From contig JAEYOY010000071.1 of the NCBI GenBank assembly GCA_023411215.1, positions 1 to 37,636 of the forward strand: DNA of 37,636 nt, in the 5' to 3' direction. Position 1 is the stretch's first letter. Every line of letters starts with the position of its first letter. Origin of the DNA: Bacillota bacterium (GTDB taxonomy: Bacteria > Bacillota > Clostridia > Lachnospirales > Lachnospiraceae). Both the position numbers and the translations under genes were made by a program. Under the pieces are notes generated by a model. It saw nothing but the letters and a program-made list of their open reading frames with translations. It was not told where the DNA came from and made no database searches. Below are positions 1 to 8,204 of the stretch, in pieces.

Positions 1-1424
1 TATACATAGGTGTGGTAGGGCCGGTTAGAACAGGAAAATCTACCTTTATTAAGAGATTTATGGATCTCTTGGTAATACCGGGTATCGAAGATGTCCATAG
101 CAGAGAGCGGGCAATCGATGAATTGCCACAGGCTGCGGCCGGTAGGACGATCATGACGACCGAGCCGAAATTTATACCTAAGGAAGCTGCCACAATTACA
201 TTTGACGATGAGACTAAGGTTAAGATCCGTCTAATTGACTGCGTAGGGTATATGGTGGACGGTGCCTCCGGTCATATTGAGAATCAGCATGAACGAATGG
301 TAAAAACCCCATGGTATGACCATGAAATTCCATTTACCCAGGCGGCAGAAATCGGTACGAAGAAGGTAATCAATGATCATTCTACCATTGGCATCGTAGT
401 TACGACTGATGGTAGTTTTGGTGAGCTTGGCAGAGCGAATTATAAGCTTCCTGAGGAGCGTACCATCAATGAATTAAAGCATCTCGGTAAGCCCTTTATC
501 GTATTACTCAATACGAATAAGCCTTATTCCAATGAGACACTCCATGTAGCTGAGGAGATGCAGGAAGAGTATAATGTTCCTGTTCTTCCGATCAATGCAG
601 AGCAGCTAAGAAAAGAAGACATCACTAGAATTATGGAGAATATTCTCTCCACCTTTCCAATTACAGAGCTTGATTTCTATATGCCGAAATGGGCTGAGAT
701 GCTTCCCACAGAGCATTGGCTAAAAAAGGATCTGGTTGCATCTGTTAAGGAATTACTTCAAAATATCTCACAAATGAAGGATACGAAGGTATCCACTCTG
801 GATACGGACAGTCAATATGTAAAACGCTTCAAAATTGATAAGATTAATATGCAGGACGGTGTAGTCAGTGTAAATGTAGACTTTGATGATATGTACTATT
901 ATCAGATACTGAGTGATATGATAGGAGTTCCGATAAACGGAGAATATCAATTGATCTCAACATTGAAAGAACTGGCTGGACGGAAATCAGAGTATGAAAA
1001 GGTTTCTTATGCGGCAGATCAGGTTCGCCGCAAGGGCTATGGCATCGTATCTCCTATGAGAAACGAAGTGACAATCGAGGAGCCGGAGATTATAAAGCAT
1101 GGTAATAAATTCGGCGTAAAGATTAAAGCAACCGCTCCTTCCATTCATATGATTAAAGCTGACATTATGACCGAAGTTGCTCCAATTGTTGGTTCTGAAG
1201 AACAAGCCAGGGATCTGATCAACTATATTAATGTAAATTCGAAGGAAAATCCCGAAGGAATTTGGGAGACTAATATTTTCGGAAAGTCCATCCGACAGCT
1301 CGTGGATGACGGAATTAATACCAAAATTAATAAACTAACAGATGAAAGCCAGTTAAAGCTTCAAGATACTATGCAGCGTATTATCAACGATAGTAATGGC
1401 GGTTTGATTTGTATCATTATTTAA
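1..1424 (+). CDS. spoIVA: Stage IV sporulation protein A (5'-truncated by window edge)
   Basis: SpoIVA is the ATPase that polymerises on the forespore outer membrane as the basement layer of the spore coat and is also needed for cortex formation. The reading frame is open from base 3 and has no start in the window; the first visible residues Y-I-G-V-V-G correspond to about residue 19 of the Bacillus protein, so some 18 residues are missing. The Walker A sequence GPVRTGKST follows at once, and the phrases AAGRTIMTTEPKF, RLIDCVGYMVDGA, HSTIGIVVTTDGS, GKPFIVLLNT and APSIHMIKADI are typical of the family. The C-terminus ends GGLICIII, matching the hydrophobic end used for SpoVM/membrane interaction in Bacillus. 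About 473 residues are visible, consistent with a full length near 492. It marks the organism as an endospore former. A GTG at base 12 is an internal codon, not the start. A terminator follows the stop. Confidence 0.97.
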   Translation, partial: YIGVVGPVRTGKSTFIKRFMDLLVIPGIEDVHSRERAIDELPQAAAGRTIMTTEPKFIPKEAATITFDDETKVKIRLIDCVGYMVDGASGHIENQHERMVKTPWYDHEIPFTQAAEIGTKKVINDHSTIGIVVTTDGSFGELGRANYKLPEERTINELKHLGKPFIVLLNTNKPYSNETLHVAEEMQEEYNVPVLPINAEQLRKEDITRIMENILSTFPITELDFYMPKWAEMLPTEHWLKKDLVASVKELLQNISQMKDTKVSTLDTDSQYVKRFKIDKINMQDGVVSVNVDFDDMYYYQILSDMIGVPINGEYQLISTLKELAGRKSEYEKVSYAADQVRRKGYGIVSPMRNEVTIEEPEIIKHGNKFGVKIKATAPSIHMIKADIMTEVAPIVGSEEQARDLINYINVNSKENPEGIWETNIFGKSIRQLVDDGINTKINKLTDESQLKLQDTMQRIINDSNGGLICIII

Positions 1425-1440
1425 CAATTATCTGCAGAAG

Positions 1441-1484
1441 GACTACCCGGTTTACGAGAAAACGTACCGTGGTAGTCTTTTTTA
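1441..1484 (+). terminator. Intrinsic terminator after spoIVA
   Basis: GACTACC at 1441-1447 pairs with GGTAGTC at 1471-1477, with additional weaker pairing inside, followed by a run of T. It lies 17 bases beyond the spoIVA stop codon and separates it from the wall-hydrolase gene. Confidence 0.85.
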
Positions 1485-1573
1485 TACCCTATATCTTACA
1501 GTCGCTTTGGGTAGACTGTTTTTTATATAATTTGTTAATTTTGACAATAATATAAAATAAGATTGACATAGAG

Positions 1574-1602
1574 TTGACAAAAAGTACAGTGTTTGGTACA
1601 AT
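1574..1602 (+). promoter_or_regulatory. Sigma-A-type promoter for the NlpC/P60 gene
   Basis: TTGACA (1574-1579) and TACAAT (1597-1602) are separated by exactly 17 bases, a near-consensus housekeeping promoter. Two further TTGACA copies lie upstream (1541 and 1563) but have no good -10 at the right distance. The predicted leader is about 115 bases. Confidence 0.75.
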
Positions 1603-1651
1603 ACTAATGTAACATATTTAATATTTGCGTAATATTTGATTAACACTATAC

Positions 1652-1668
1652 TTTACATATTGATTACA
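1652..1668 (-). promoter_or_regulatory. WalR-like box (two TGTWAH hexamers 5 bases apart)
   Basis: Read on the - strand, TGTAAT and TGTAAA are separated by five bases (CAATA), fitting the WalR consensus TGTWAH-N5-TGTWAH. WalRK controls cell-wall hydrolase genes in Bacillus and Staphylococcus, and the next gene encodes a secreted wall hydrolase. The box lies about 50 bases downstream of the predicted -10, so by position it would suggest repression or a second unseen promoter. In AT-rich DNA such a match can occur by chance. Confidence 0.4.
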
Positions 1669-1725
1669 TATGTGACGACTAGATATTTCGTGTAATAGAA
1701 CAAGAAAATGTATGGAGGAAGTACA

Positions 1726-2793
1726 ATGAATAGGAAGCTCCTAAAGTTTTCCTTGGTATGTGTAACGGGAACATTAGTGCTCACAGCCAATCCAAAGACA
1801 GCAATGGCATATGAGGAAGCAGTTGCTGGATTTACTGCAGATAAGATGGCCACCAGCACCGGTAACGGTGATGAAGTAATGATATCAACCTTATCCACTT
1901 ACGAGATACCTATTCCTGGCTTTATTAATGTCGGTATTGCTGATGTTGATAATAACTTAAATATTCGTTCCGGCCCCGGTGAAGACAAAAAATTAGTTGG
2001 AAAGCTTCCTAAGAACGGTGGTTGTGAAATCCTATCACAAGAAGGTGGCTGGTCCAAAATCACTTCCGGTAAGGTAACCGGATATGTAAAAAGCGAATTT
2101 CTTATAACAGGTTCCAGAGCTACGCAATTAGCGAAAAAGCTTGGTAACTATATTGCTACTGCGAACACCAATGGACTTCGCGTACGGAAGAATCCCACCG
2201 TTGATTCTGAAGTAATTGATCAGATTGCTAAGGGAGAAGAATTGCTCGTTCTTGACAGCAGAATAATTTCAGAAGATAAAGAGTATGGCAAGTGGGTCCA
2301 GGTAAATCTTGACTCCGATGATTCAGCAGATGGTAGCGTTGGTTATGTTGCTAAGGAATATGTTGATTTATCCTTTCAGTTAATTAAGGCAGTCTCTATG
2401 GAAGAATTGGAATATGGATCCGGCGTATCCTCTACCCGTGTTAAGCTGATTGATTTAGCGAAGCAGTATCTGGGTGATGCATATGTATGGGGTGGTACCA
2501 CTCTTGGCAGAGGTGTAGATTGCTCCGGATATACACAGGCATTATATAGAAAGATGGGAATTTATATCCCTCGTACCTCCAGAGAGCAGGCTAGAAGCGG
2601 AAGCACCATTTCAGCGTCTAATCTGAAGCCCGGAGATTTAGTATTCTATGGAAGTTCTTCATACATTAATCATGTGGCAATGTATATTGGTAACAGCAAG
2701 GTTATCCATGCAAGCAATAGAAGAGATGGTATAAAGATCTCTAATATGTATTACAGATCACCTGTGAAATGTGTTAGATACATTAATAATTAA
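1726..2793 (+). CDS. Secreted SH3b-SH3b-NlpC/P60 cell-wall endopeptidase
   Basis: Predicted secreted peptidoglycan hydrolase, by family a D,L-endopeptidase that cuts within stem peptides. The start is the ATG with GGAGGA six bases upstream; an in-frame ATG at 1708 lies before that ribosome site and is rejected. The 355-residue protein begins with a signal peptide (basic MNRKLLK, hydrophobic core, likely cleavage after AMA). Two bacterial SH3 domains follow at about residues 72-126 (NIRSGPGE) and 143-217 (LRVRKNP), which usually bind wall. The C-terminal NlpC/P60 domain (about 240-355) carries the catalytic Cys266 in DCSG, His316 in NHVAMYIG and the third polar residue His328 in VIHAS. It is a single-gene unit with its own promoter and terminator, and a possible WalR site points to cell-wall-stress control. 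The exact bond cut cannot be read from the sequence. Confidence 0.93.
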   Translation: MNRKLLKFSLVCVTGTLVLTANPKTAMAYEEAVAGFTADKMATSTGNGDEVMISTLSTYEIPIPGFINVGIADVDNNLNIRSGPGEDKKLVGKLPKNGGCEILSQEGGWSKITSGKVTGYVKSEFLITGSRATQLAKKLGNYIATANTNGLRVRKNPTVDSEVIDQIAKGEELLVLDSRIISEDKEYGKWVQVNLDSDDSADGSVGYVAKEYVDLSFQLIKAVSMEELEYGSGVSSTRVKLIDLAKQYLGDAYVWGGTTLGRGVDCSGYTQALYRKMGIYIPRTSREQARSGSTISASNLKPGDLVFYGSSSYINHVAMYIGNSKVIHASNRRDGIKISNMYYRSPVKCVRYINN

Positions 2794-2822
2794 GATTGTA
2801 TTATATTGAACGTTAAGCGAGG

Positions 2823-2855
2823 AATGGTTGAACAGTTACTGTTCAACCATTTTTA
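2823..2855 (+). terminator. Strong intrinsic terminator after the NlpC/P60 gene
   Basis: A perfect 13-bp stem (2823-2835 with 2839-2851) closes on a 3-base TTA loop and runs into T residues, about 30 bases after the stop codon. Confidence 0.92.
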
Positions 2856-3019
2856 TGTATTTTATTTTATATTTGTTAGGATATCCTATCACGAAATATT
2901 AAAAATAACTTATTTTAAAGCTACAATGATTGACAGCAACAAAATAGAATTTTATAATAGCCGTTATAAAAGAAAAAGCTTCGATGGCAATTGTAATCGG
3001 ACAGACAGGAGTAATGTAT

Positions 3020-4690
3020 ATGGAATATCTACTAATTATTGCGGCAGTAATGGTCGCTATTGTCATATGGAGCCTCATCAGCAACAGAAATAATTTAAAG
3101 ACATTAAAGCTTCGTCTTAGGAGAGAATGGGGTGAAACACCTACAGAAGAATATACTTCCGAGAAGCTGGAATTCCTTAAGTCATATTATAATTCCCGAA
3201 AGGATACCAATCTCGACGTAGACGATATCACCTGGAATGATCTTGATATGGATGAGATCTTCATGGAGATGAATAACACGCAATCCTCCATCGGAGAGGA
3301 ATATCTCTATTCCATACTTCGTAAGCCCAGCTTTTCTGAAAAAGAACTGATGGAACGAAATCGCCTAATGAAGTTCTTTACGGATCAAGAGGAGGAACGA
3401 ATTGAGTTACAGGCTAGACTTCATAATATGGGTAAGCTACGCACTATATCCGTTTTTGAATATATTAATCGTCTGGAAGCACAAGAGTCCCAAAGCAATT
3501 TAATTCACTATCTGCTGGATTTTGGATTCTTGCTATCAATTGCGTTGATTTTTATCATTCCTGGGTTAGGTGGGGTAGGAATATTCACCTTTGCCATAGT
3601 CAATATCTTTCATTATTATTCCTGCAAAGCGAAGATTGAGAATTATATTACTGTATTCTCCTATATTTTTCGCTTATTGGATAATTCAAAGGCCATCATT
3701 CGTCTTGACCTTCCAGAAATAAAGGAATATACCGGACGTCTTCGCGAGGATATCAAATATTTTAATCGAATTAAGCGCGGTTCCTTCCTTCTTGCACCTA
3801 AGGGCGCTAACGGTAATATTTTGGATGCTGTTCTCGATTATTTCCGCATGCTCTTTCATCTGGATCTAATTAAGTACAACTCTATGCTTAGTTTCTTTAA
3901 GAAAAATCGTGTGGTGTTGAATCGTATCTTTGAGAATATTGGTTATCTGGACAGTATGATTGCTGCTGCCTCCTTCCGAAAGCTGATTTATTATTACTGT
4001 GAACCGGAGCTTACCAAATCAGAAAAGCCTTTTCTATCAGCTGCTGATTTATATCACCCTCTACTGGAACAGCCTGTAACGAACTCGATTACTGAGAACC
4101 GAAGCGTGCTGCTTACCGGTTCCAATGCCTCCGGTAAATCAACCTTTATTAAGACTCTGGCAATCAATGCGATCTTGTCGCAGACGATCTATACCTCTAC
4201 CACCACACGTTATCAGGGAAGTTATTTTATGATCTATTCCTCGATGGCATTAAGGGATAATATCTTCAGCAGTGAGAGCTATTATATTGTAGAAATTAAA
4301 TCTTTAAAGCGTATTTTGGACAATATTAATCCTGAAGTTCCGATGCTATGCTTTATTGACGAGGTTCTGCGCGGCACCAATACTCTGGAACGAATCGCCG
4401 CCTCCTCCCGTATTCTGAATAGCTTGGCATTGCAAAATGCACAGGTATTTGCCGCAACGCACGATATTGAATTGACTCATATTCTGGAGAAGAATTATTC
4501 GAACTATCATTTTCAGGAACGTATAGAGGATAAGCAGGTTTTATTTGATTATAAGCTTTATCAGGGAAAGGCTATTTCTAAAAATGCTATCAAGCTCCTT
4601 GATATGCTTGGTTATCCTCATGAGATCATTACCTCCGCAGAACAAGCAGCGCAGGATTTTCTAAGCAGCGGTGAGTGGAGTAATTTATAA
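3020..4690 (+). CDS. Membrane-anchored MutS-family ATPase
   Basis: A 556-residue protein with the ATPase domain of MutS but no N-terminal mismatch-recognition domains. A hydrophobic helix occupies residues 2-20 and a second hydrophobic stretch about 163-205 could form a hairpin in the membrane. The C-terminal third has Walker A GSNASGKS near residue 366, Walker B LCFIDEVLRGTN near 443-455 and the switch histidine in AATHDIEL. The start is chosen as the ATG eight bases after AGGAG; ATGs at 2984 and 3014 are upstream or too close to it. Related proteins in Clostridia are annotated only as 'MutS-related', and no repair role has been shown that I know of. No promoter is obvious. It sits directly upstream of rnhA, probably in one transcript. 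It could act on branched DNA at the membrane, but that is speculation. Confidence 0.85.
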   Translation: MEYLLIIAAVMVAIVIWSLISNRNNLKTLKLRLRREWGETPTEEYTSEKLEFLKSYYNSRKDTNLDVDDITWNDLDMDEIFMEMNNTQSSIGEEYLYSILRKPSFSEKELMERNRLMKFFTDQEEERIELQARLHNMGKLRTISVFEYINRLEAQESQSNLIHYLLDFGFLLSIALIFIIPGLGGVGIFTFAIVNIFHYYSCKAKIENYITVFSYIFRLLDNSKAIIRLDLPEIKEYTGRLREDIKYFNRIKRGSFLLAPKGANGNILDAVLDYFRMLFHLDLIKYNSMLSFFKKNRVVLNRIFENIGYLDSMIAAASFRKLIYYYCEPELTKSEKPFLSAADLYHPLLEQPVTNSITENRSVLLTGSNASGKSTFIKTLAINAILSQTIYTSTTTRYQGSYFMIYSSMALRDNIFSSESYYIVEIKSLKRILDNINPEVPMLCFIDEVLRGTNTLERIAASSRILNSLALQNAQVFAATHDIELTHILEKNYSNYHFQERIEDKQVLFDYKLYQGKAISKNAIKLLDMLGYPHEIITSAEQAAQDFLSSGEWSNL

Positions 4691-4716
4691 ATAAATAGTA
4701 AAGATTGGAGAACAAT

Positions 4717-5193
4717 ATGAACGTTTCGATTTATACCGATGGAGCAGCACGAGGGAATCCGGACGGTCCCGGTGGCTATGGGGCAATCGTTGTCTTTGTT
4801 GATTCGAAGGGAACCACTCATGAGAGAGAATATTCAGCTGGCTATAAGAAGACCACCAACAACCGAATGGAGCTTATGGCGGCAATTGCCGGTCTAGAAG
4901 CATTAACCAAGCCCTGTCAGGTCGTACTATATTCCGATTCCCAGTATTTAGTGAAGGCGTTTAACGAGCATTGGTTAGAGAGCTGGATACAGAAGGGTTG
5001 GAAAAGAGGTAAAAATGAGCCGGTAAAAAACATAGATTTATGGAAACGTCTTCTGAAAGCAATGGAACCTCATCAGGTACGCTATGAATGGGTTCGAGGA
5101 CATAACGGTCATCCGATGAACGAGCGTTGCGATGTACTGGCAACGACTGCCGCAGACGGTGATCAGCTGCTGGATGATATTCAAATTGAATAA
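4717..5193 (+). CDS. rnhA: Ribonuclease HI
   Basis: Cytoplasmic endonuclease that removes the RNA strand of RNA-DNA hybrids such as Okazaki primers and R-loops. The 158-residue protein has the full catalytic set: Asp8 (YTDGAARGNP), Glu52 (NNRMELMAA), Asp74 (YSDSQY), His129 (RGHNGHP) and Asp139 (NERCD). The start is the ATG six bases after GGAG; an in-frame TTG at 4705 overlaps that ribosome site and is rejected. Twenty-six bases separate it from the MutS-family gene upstream, so the two are probably co-transcribed. A terminator follows. Confidence 0.95.
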   Translation: MNVSIYTDGAARGNPDGPGGYGAIVVFVDSKGTTHEREYSAGYKKTTNNRMELMAAIAGLEALTKPCQVVLYSDSQYLVKAFNEHWLESWIQKGWKRGKNEPVKNIDLWKRLLKAMEPHQVRYEWVRGHNGHPMNERCDVLATTAADGDQLLDDIQIE

Positions 5194-5220
5194 TCTATAT
5201 ACTACAGAGTCTAAATAAAA

Positions 5221-5252
5221 AAATAACTCCATTTTATGGAGTTATTTTTTTC
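5221..5252 (+). terminator. Intrinsic terminator after rnhA
   Basis: A perfect 12-bp stem (5221-5232 with 5236-5247) with a TTT loop is flanked by A and T runs, so it could also act on reverse transcripts. Confidence 0.88.
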
Positions 5253-5264
5253 GATACACTAACC

Positions 5265-5292
5265 TTGCAAAAGGTGACTATTATGGTATAAT
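5265..5292 (+). promoter_or_regulatory. Putative promoter for mutS-mutL
   Basis: TTGCAA (5265-5270) and TATAAT (5287-5292) are 16 bases apart, immediately after the rnhA terminator. The resulting leader would be about 180 bases. A second weaker pair, TTGACT (5346-5351) and TATAAT (5367-5372) with a 15-base gap, lies within that leader. Confidence 0.6.
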
Positions 5293-5480
5293 TGTTATGA
5301 TTTAAAAAATCGAACAAAACACCATGTATATTGCTGGTTAAGACATTGACTACCATACCTAGTATTTATAATCAGCTTAAAGAATATCTTTTATGAATTC
5401 CTAAGGTGGATTACTGATACAAGCTACGATAATCCAAACAATTTCAAAAGAATAATTATATACGAAAGGATTCTTGAACC

Positions 5481-8195
5481 ATGACTCAGTTAACTCCTAT
5501 GATGCAGCAATACCTGCAGATTAAGGAACAATATAAAGACTGTATCTTATTCTACCGCTTAGGCGATTTTTATGAGATGTTTTTTGAGGATGCTCATGTT
5601 TGCTCCAGAGAGCTGGAGATCGCACTGACCGGAAAAAACATTGGCCAGGAGGAGAGAGCTCCCATGTGCGGCGTGCCTTATCACGCTGTCGACAATTATT
5701 TAAGTAAGCTGGTTAGCCGCGGCTACCGTGTCGCTATTTGTGAACAGGTGGAGGATCCAAAGCAGGCCAAGGGTATTGTGAAAAGAGAAGTAGTCCGTAT
5801 TGTTACTCCCGGAACCAATTTGAATACTCAGGTACTGGATGAAACCAAAAATAATTATCTGATGGCGGTAGTACATACAACCAATGCCTATGGTATATCC
5901 ATTGTTGATGTAACCACAGGAGATTACTATGTAACAGAGGTTGATACAGAGCGTAAGCTGATGGATGAGATTTTTAAATGGTCTCCCTCGGAAATCATCT
6001 GTAATGATACCTTCTTTGTATCCGGCGTGAATATTGAAGCTTTGAAAAATTATAATAATGTTACCTTGTCTCCACTAGAGCCCTGGTATTTTGATGATGA
6101 GCTCTGTGTACGTGCGCTGAAGGAGCATTTTAAGGTTGCGACGATTGATGGACTCGGATTAAAGGATTATACCATTGGGGTGATTGCAGCCGGTTGCATT
6201 ATGCAATTCCTTCGGGAGACGCAAAAGAGTTCCTTATCCCATATCATAAAACTTTCGCCATATACCTACGAGAAATACATGCTGCTTGACAGCTCCACAG
6301 TGCGTAATCTTGAATTAACCGAGACCATTCGTGAGAAATCAAAGAAGGGTTCCCTGCTTTGGGTTTTGGACAAAACCAAGACTGCAATGGGAGCCCGCTT
6401 ACTACGCGGATTTATGGAGCAGCCCTTAATCGATTATGAAATGATTACACAGCGTCTGGAAGCAGTCAGCCAGATGAAAGATAATATGATTTCCCGCGAG
6501 GAGATCAGAGAATACTTAAATCCAATCTACGACCTGGAACGCCTCATGAGTAAAATCAGCTATAAGAGTGCCAATCCCAGAGATTTAATTGCTTTCAGTT
6601 CCTCCCTCTCCATGCTGCCTCATATTAAATTCCTTATGCAGAGCTTTGACAGCGAACTGCTAAAGGAGATCTATGAGGATTTGGATCCGTTGGCCGATAT
6701 CTTTGAATTAATTAATTCATCGATTGCCGAGGAACCGCCGCTCAATGTAAAGGAAGGCGGAATCATTCGTGAGGGATATAATGAAGAAGTGGATCGTCTT
6801 CGTAGAGCCAAGACGGAAGGTAAGGACTGGCTTATGGATCTGGAGACAAAGGAGCGTGAGGCAACCGGGATCAAGAACCTTCGTATCCGTTTTAACCGTG
6901 TCTTTGGATATTACCTTGAAGTAACCAATTCCTATCAGAATCTGGTTCCCCCTACCTGGATTCGCAAACAGACCTTAGCCAATGCAGAGCGCTATACCAC
7001 AGCGGAGCTTAAGGATCTGGAGGATATTATCCTCGGTGCAGAGGACAAACTGTTTTCCTTGGAATATGACCTATTCAGCGATATACGTGATCAGATCTCC
7101 TTTGAGGTAAGACGAATTCAGCAGACCGCCAAAGCAATTGCCAAGATAGACGTATTTGCTTCCCTGGCTCTCGTAGCAGAGCAGAATAATTATGTTAAGC
7201 CGATTATGAATACCAGCGGCTCCCTGCATATTAAGAATGGTCGTCATCCGGTAGTCGAACGTATGATTTCCCACGATATGTTCGTAGCCAATGATACCTT
7301 ATTAGATAATAAGCAGAATCGTGTATCCATCATCACCGGACCGAACATGGCCGGTAAATCCACCTATATGAGACAATCAGCCCTGATTGTTCTTATGGCT
7401 CAGATTGGTAGCTTTGTTCCAGCAGATTCCGCTTCCATCGGTATCGTAGACCGAATCTTTACCCGTGTCGGAGCCTCCGATGATCTGGCCAGTGGTCAGA
7501 GTACCTTTATGGTGGAGATGACCGAGGTTGCGAACATCCTACGAAATGCTACAAAGAATAGTCTTTTAATTCTGGATGAAATCGGCCGCGGCACAAGTAC
7601 CTTCGACGGTCTGAGTATTGCCTGGGCCGTAGTAGAGCATATCAGCAATCATCAAATTCTTGGAGCAAAGACCTTATTTGCTACCCATTATCATGAACTG
7701 ACAGAACTGGAAGGTCGATTAGAAGGCGTAAATAATTATTGTATTGCGGTAAAGGAGCAGGGGGAAGACATCGTATTCCTACGTAAAATTGTCAAGGGTG
7801 GCGCTGATAAGAGCTATGGTATTCAGGTAGCGAAGCTTGCCGGAGTACCAAACAGTGTCTTAAAGCGTGCTTCTGAGATTGTCATAGAACTTACCGGCAA
7901 TGATCTTGCTTTGAAAGCCAAGAATTTATCAACTCCTGAGGAGCCCAATGCGAGGGAAGCTTCCATTCCGGAGCAATTCTCCATCGAGGAGTATGTGGAA
8001 TCGTCATTACAGACAGTGGATGAAAGAAAGAGCAAGAAGGCAAAGCTCTTCTCCGATCAGCTTTCTCTATTCACGACCTCTGAGAATGAGGATATTATTA
8101 CTGAGCTCAGAGATCTTAATATTGCAGTACTTACACCAATTGATGCCATCAATAAACTGTATCAGCTTCAGAAGAAGATCAAGGACAGAATTTAG
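5481..8195 (+). CDS. mutS: DNA mismatch repair protein MutS
   Basis: Recognises base mismatches and small loops and recruits MutL. At 904 residues it is of normal MutS1 length. The mismatch-contact motif is Phe30-Tyr31-Glu32 in GDFYEMF. The ATPase domain has Walker A GPNMAGKST at 620-628, Walker B LLILDEIGRG with Asp699-Glu700, and FATHYHELT. The tail holds QLSLF at 860-864, the pentapeptide type used by Bacillus MutS to bind the DNA polymerase sliding clamp, then a helical end (LTPIDAINKLYQLQKKI) typical of the tetramer/dimer region. The ATG is preceded by GAAAGGA ten bases upstream. mutL follows so closely that its ribosome site overlaps the mutS stop codon, implying translational coupling. 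Confidence 0.98.
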   Translation: MTQLTPMMQQYLQIKEQYKDCILFYRLGDFYEMFFEDAHVCSRELEIALTGKNIGQEERAPMCGVPYHAVDNYLSKLVSRGYRVAICEQVEDPKQAKGIVKREVVRIVTPGTNLNTQVLDETKNNYLMAVVHTTNAYGISIVDVTTGDYYVTEVDTERKLMDEIFKWSPSEIICNDTFFVSGVNIEALKNYNNVTLSPLEPWYFDDELCVRALKEHFKVATIDGLGLKDYTIGVIAAGCIMQFLRETQKSSLSHIIKLSPYTYEKYMLLDSSTVRNLELTETIREKSKKGSLLWVLDKTKTAMGARLLRGFMEQPLIDYEMITQRLEAVSQMKDNMISREEIREYLNPIYDLERLMSKISYKSANPRDLIAFSSSLSMLPHIKFLMQSFDSELLKEIYEDLDPLADIFELINSSIAEEPPLNVKEGGIIREGYNEEVDRLRRAKTEGKDWLMDLETKEREATGIKNLRIRFNRVFGYYLEVTNSYQNLVPPTWIRKQTLANAERYTTAELKDLEDIILGAEDKLFSLEYDLFSDIRDQISFEVRRIQQTAKAIAKIDVFASLALVAEQNNYVKPIMNTSGSLHIKNGRHPVVERMISHDMFVANDTLLDNKQNRVSIITGPNMAGKSTYMRQSALIVLMAQIGSFVPADSASIGIVDRIFTRVGASDDLASGQSTFMVEMTEVANILRNATKNSLLILDEIGRGTSTFDGLSIAWAVVEHISNHQILGAKTLFATHYHELTELEGRLEGVNNYCIAVKEQGEDIVFLRKIVKGGADKSYGIQVAKLAGVPNSVLKRASEIVIELTGNDLALKAKNLSTPEEPNAREASIPEQFSIEEYVESSLQTVDERKSKKAKLFSDQLSLFTTSENEDIITELRDLNIAVLTPIDAINKLYQLQKKIKDRI

Positions 8196-8204
8196 GAGGT
8201 GCCC

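Noticed and set aside
5293..5480. T-box or other riboswitch in the mutS leader (a CTAAGGTGGATTAC phrase is present)
   Set aside because: The T-box core sequence and an anti-terminator/terminator pair are absent, and mutS is not an expected target.
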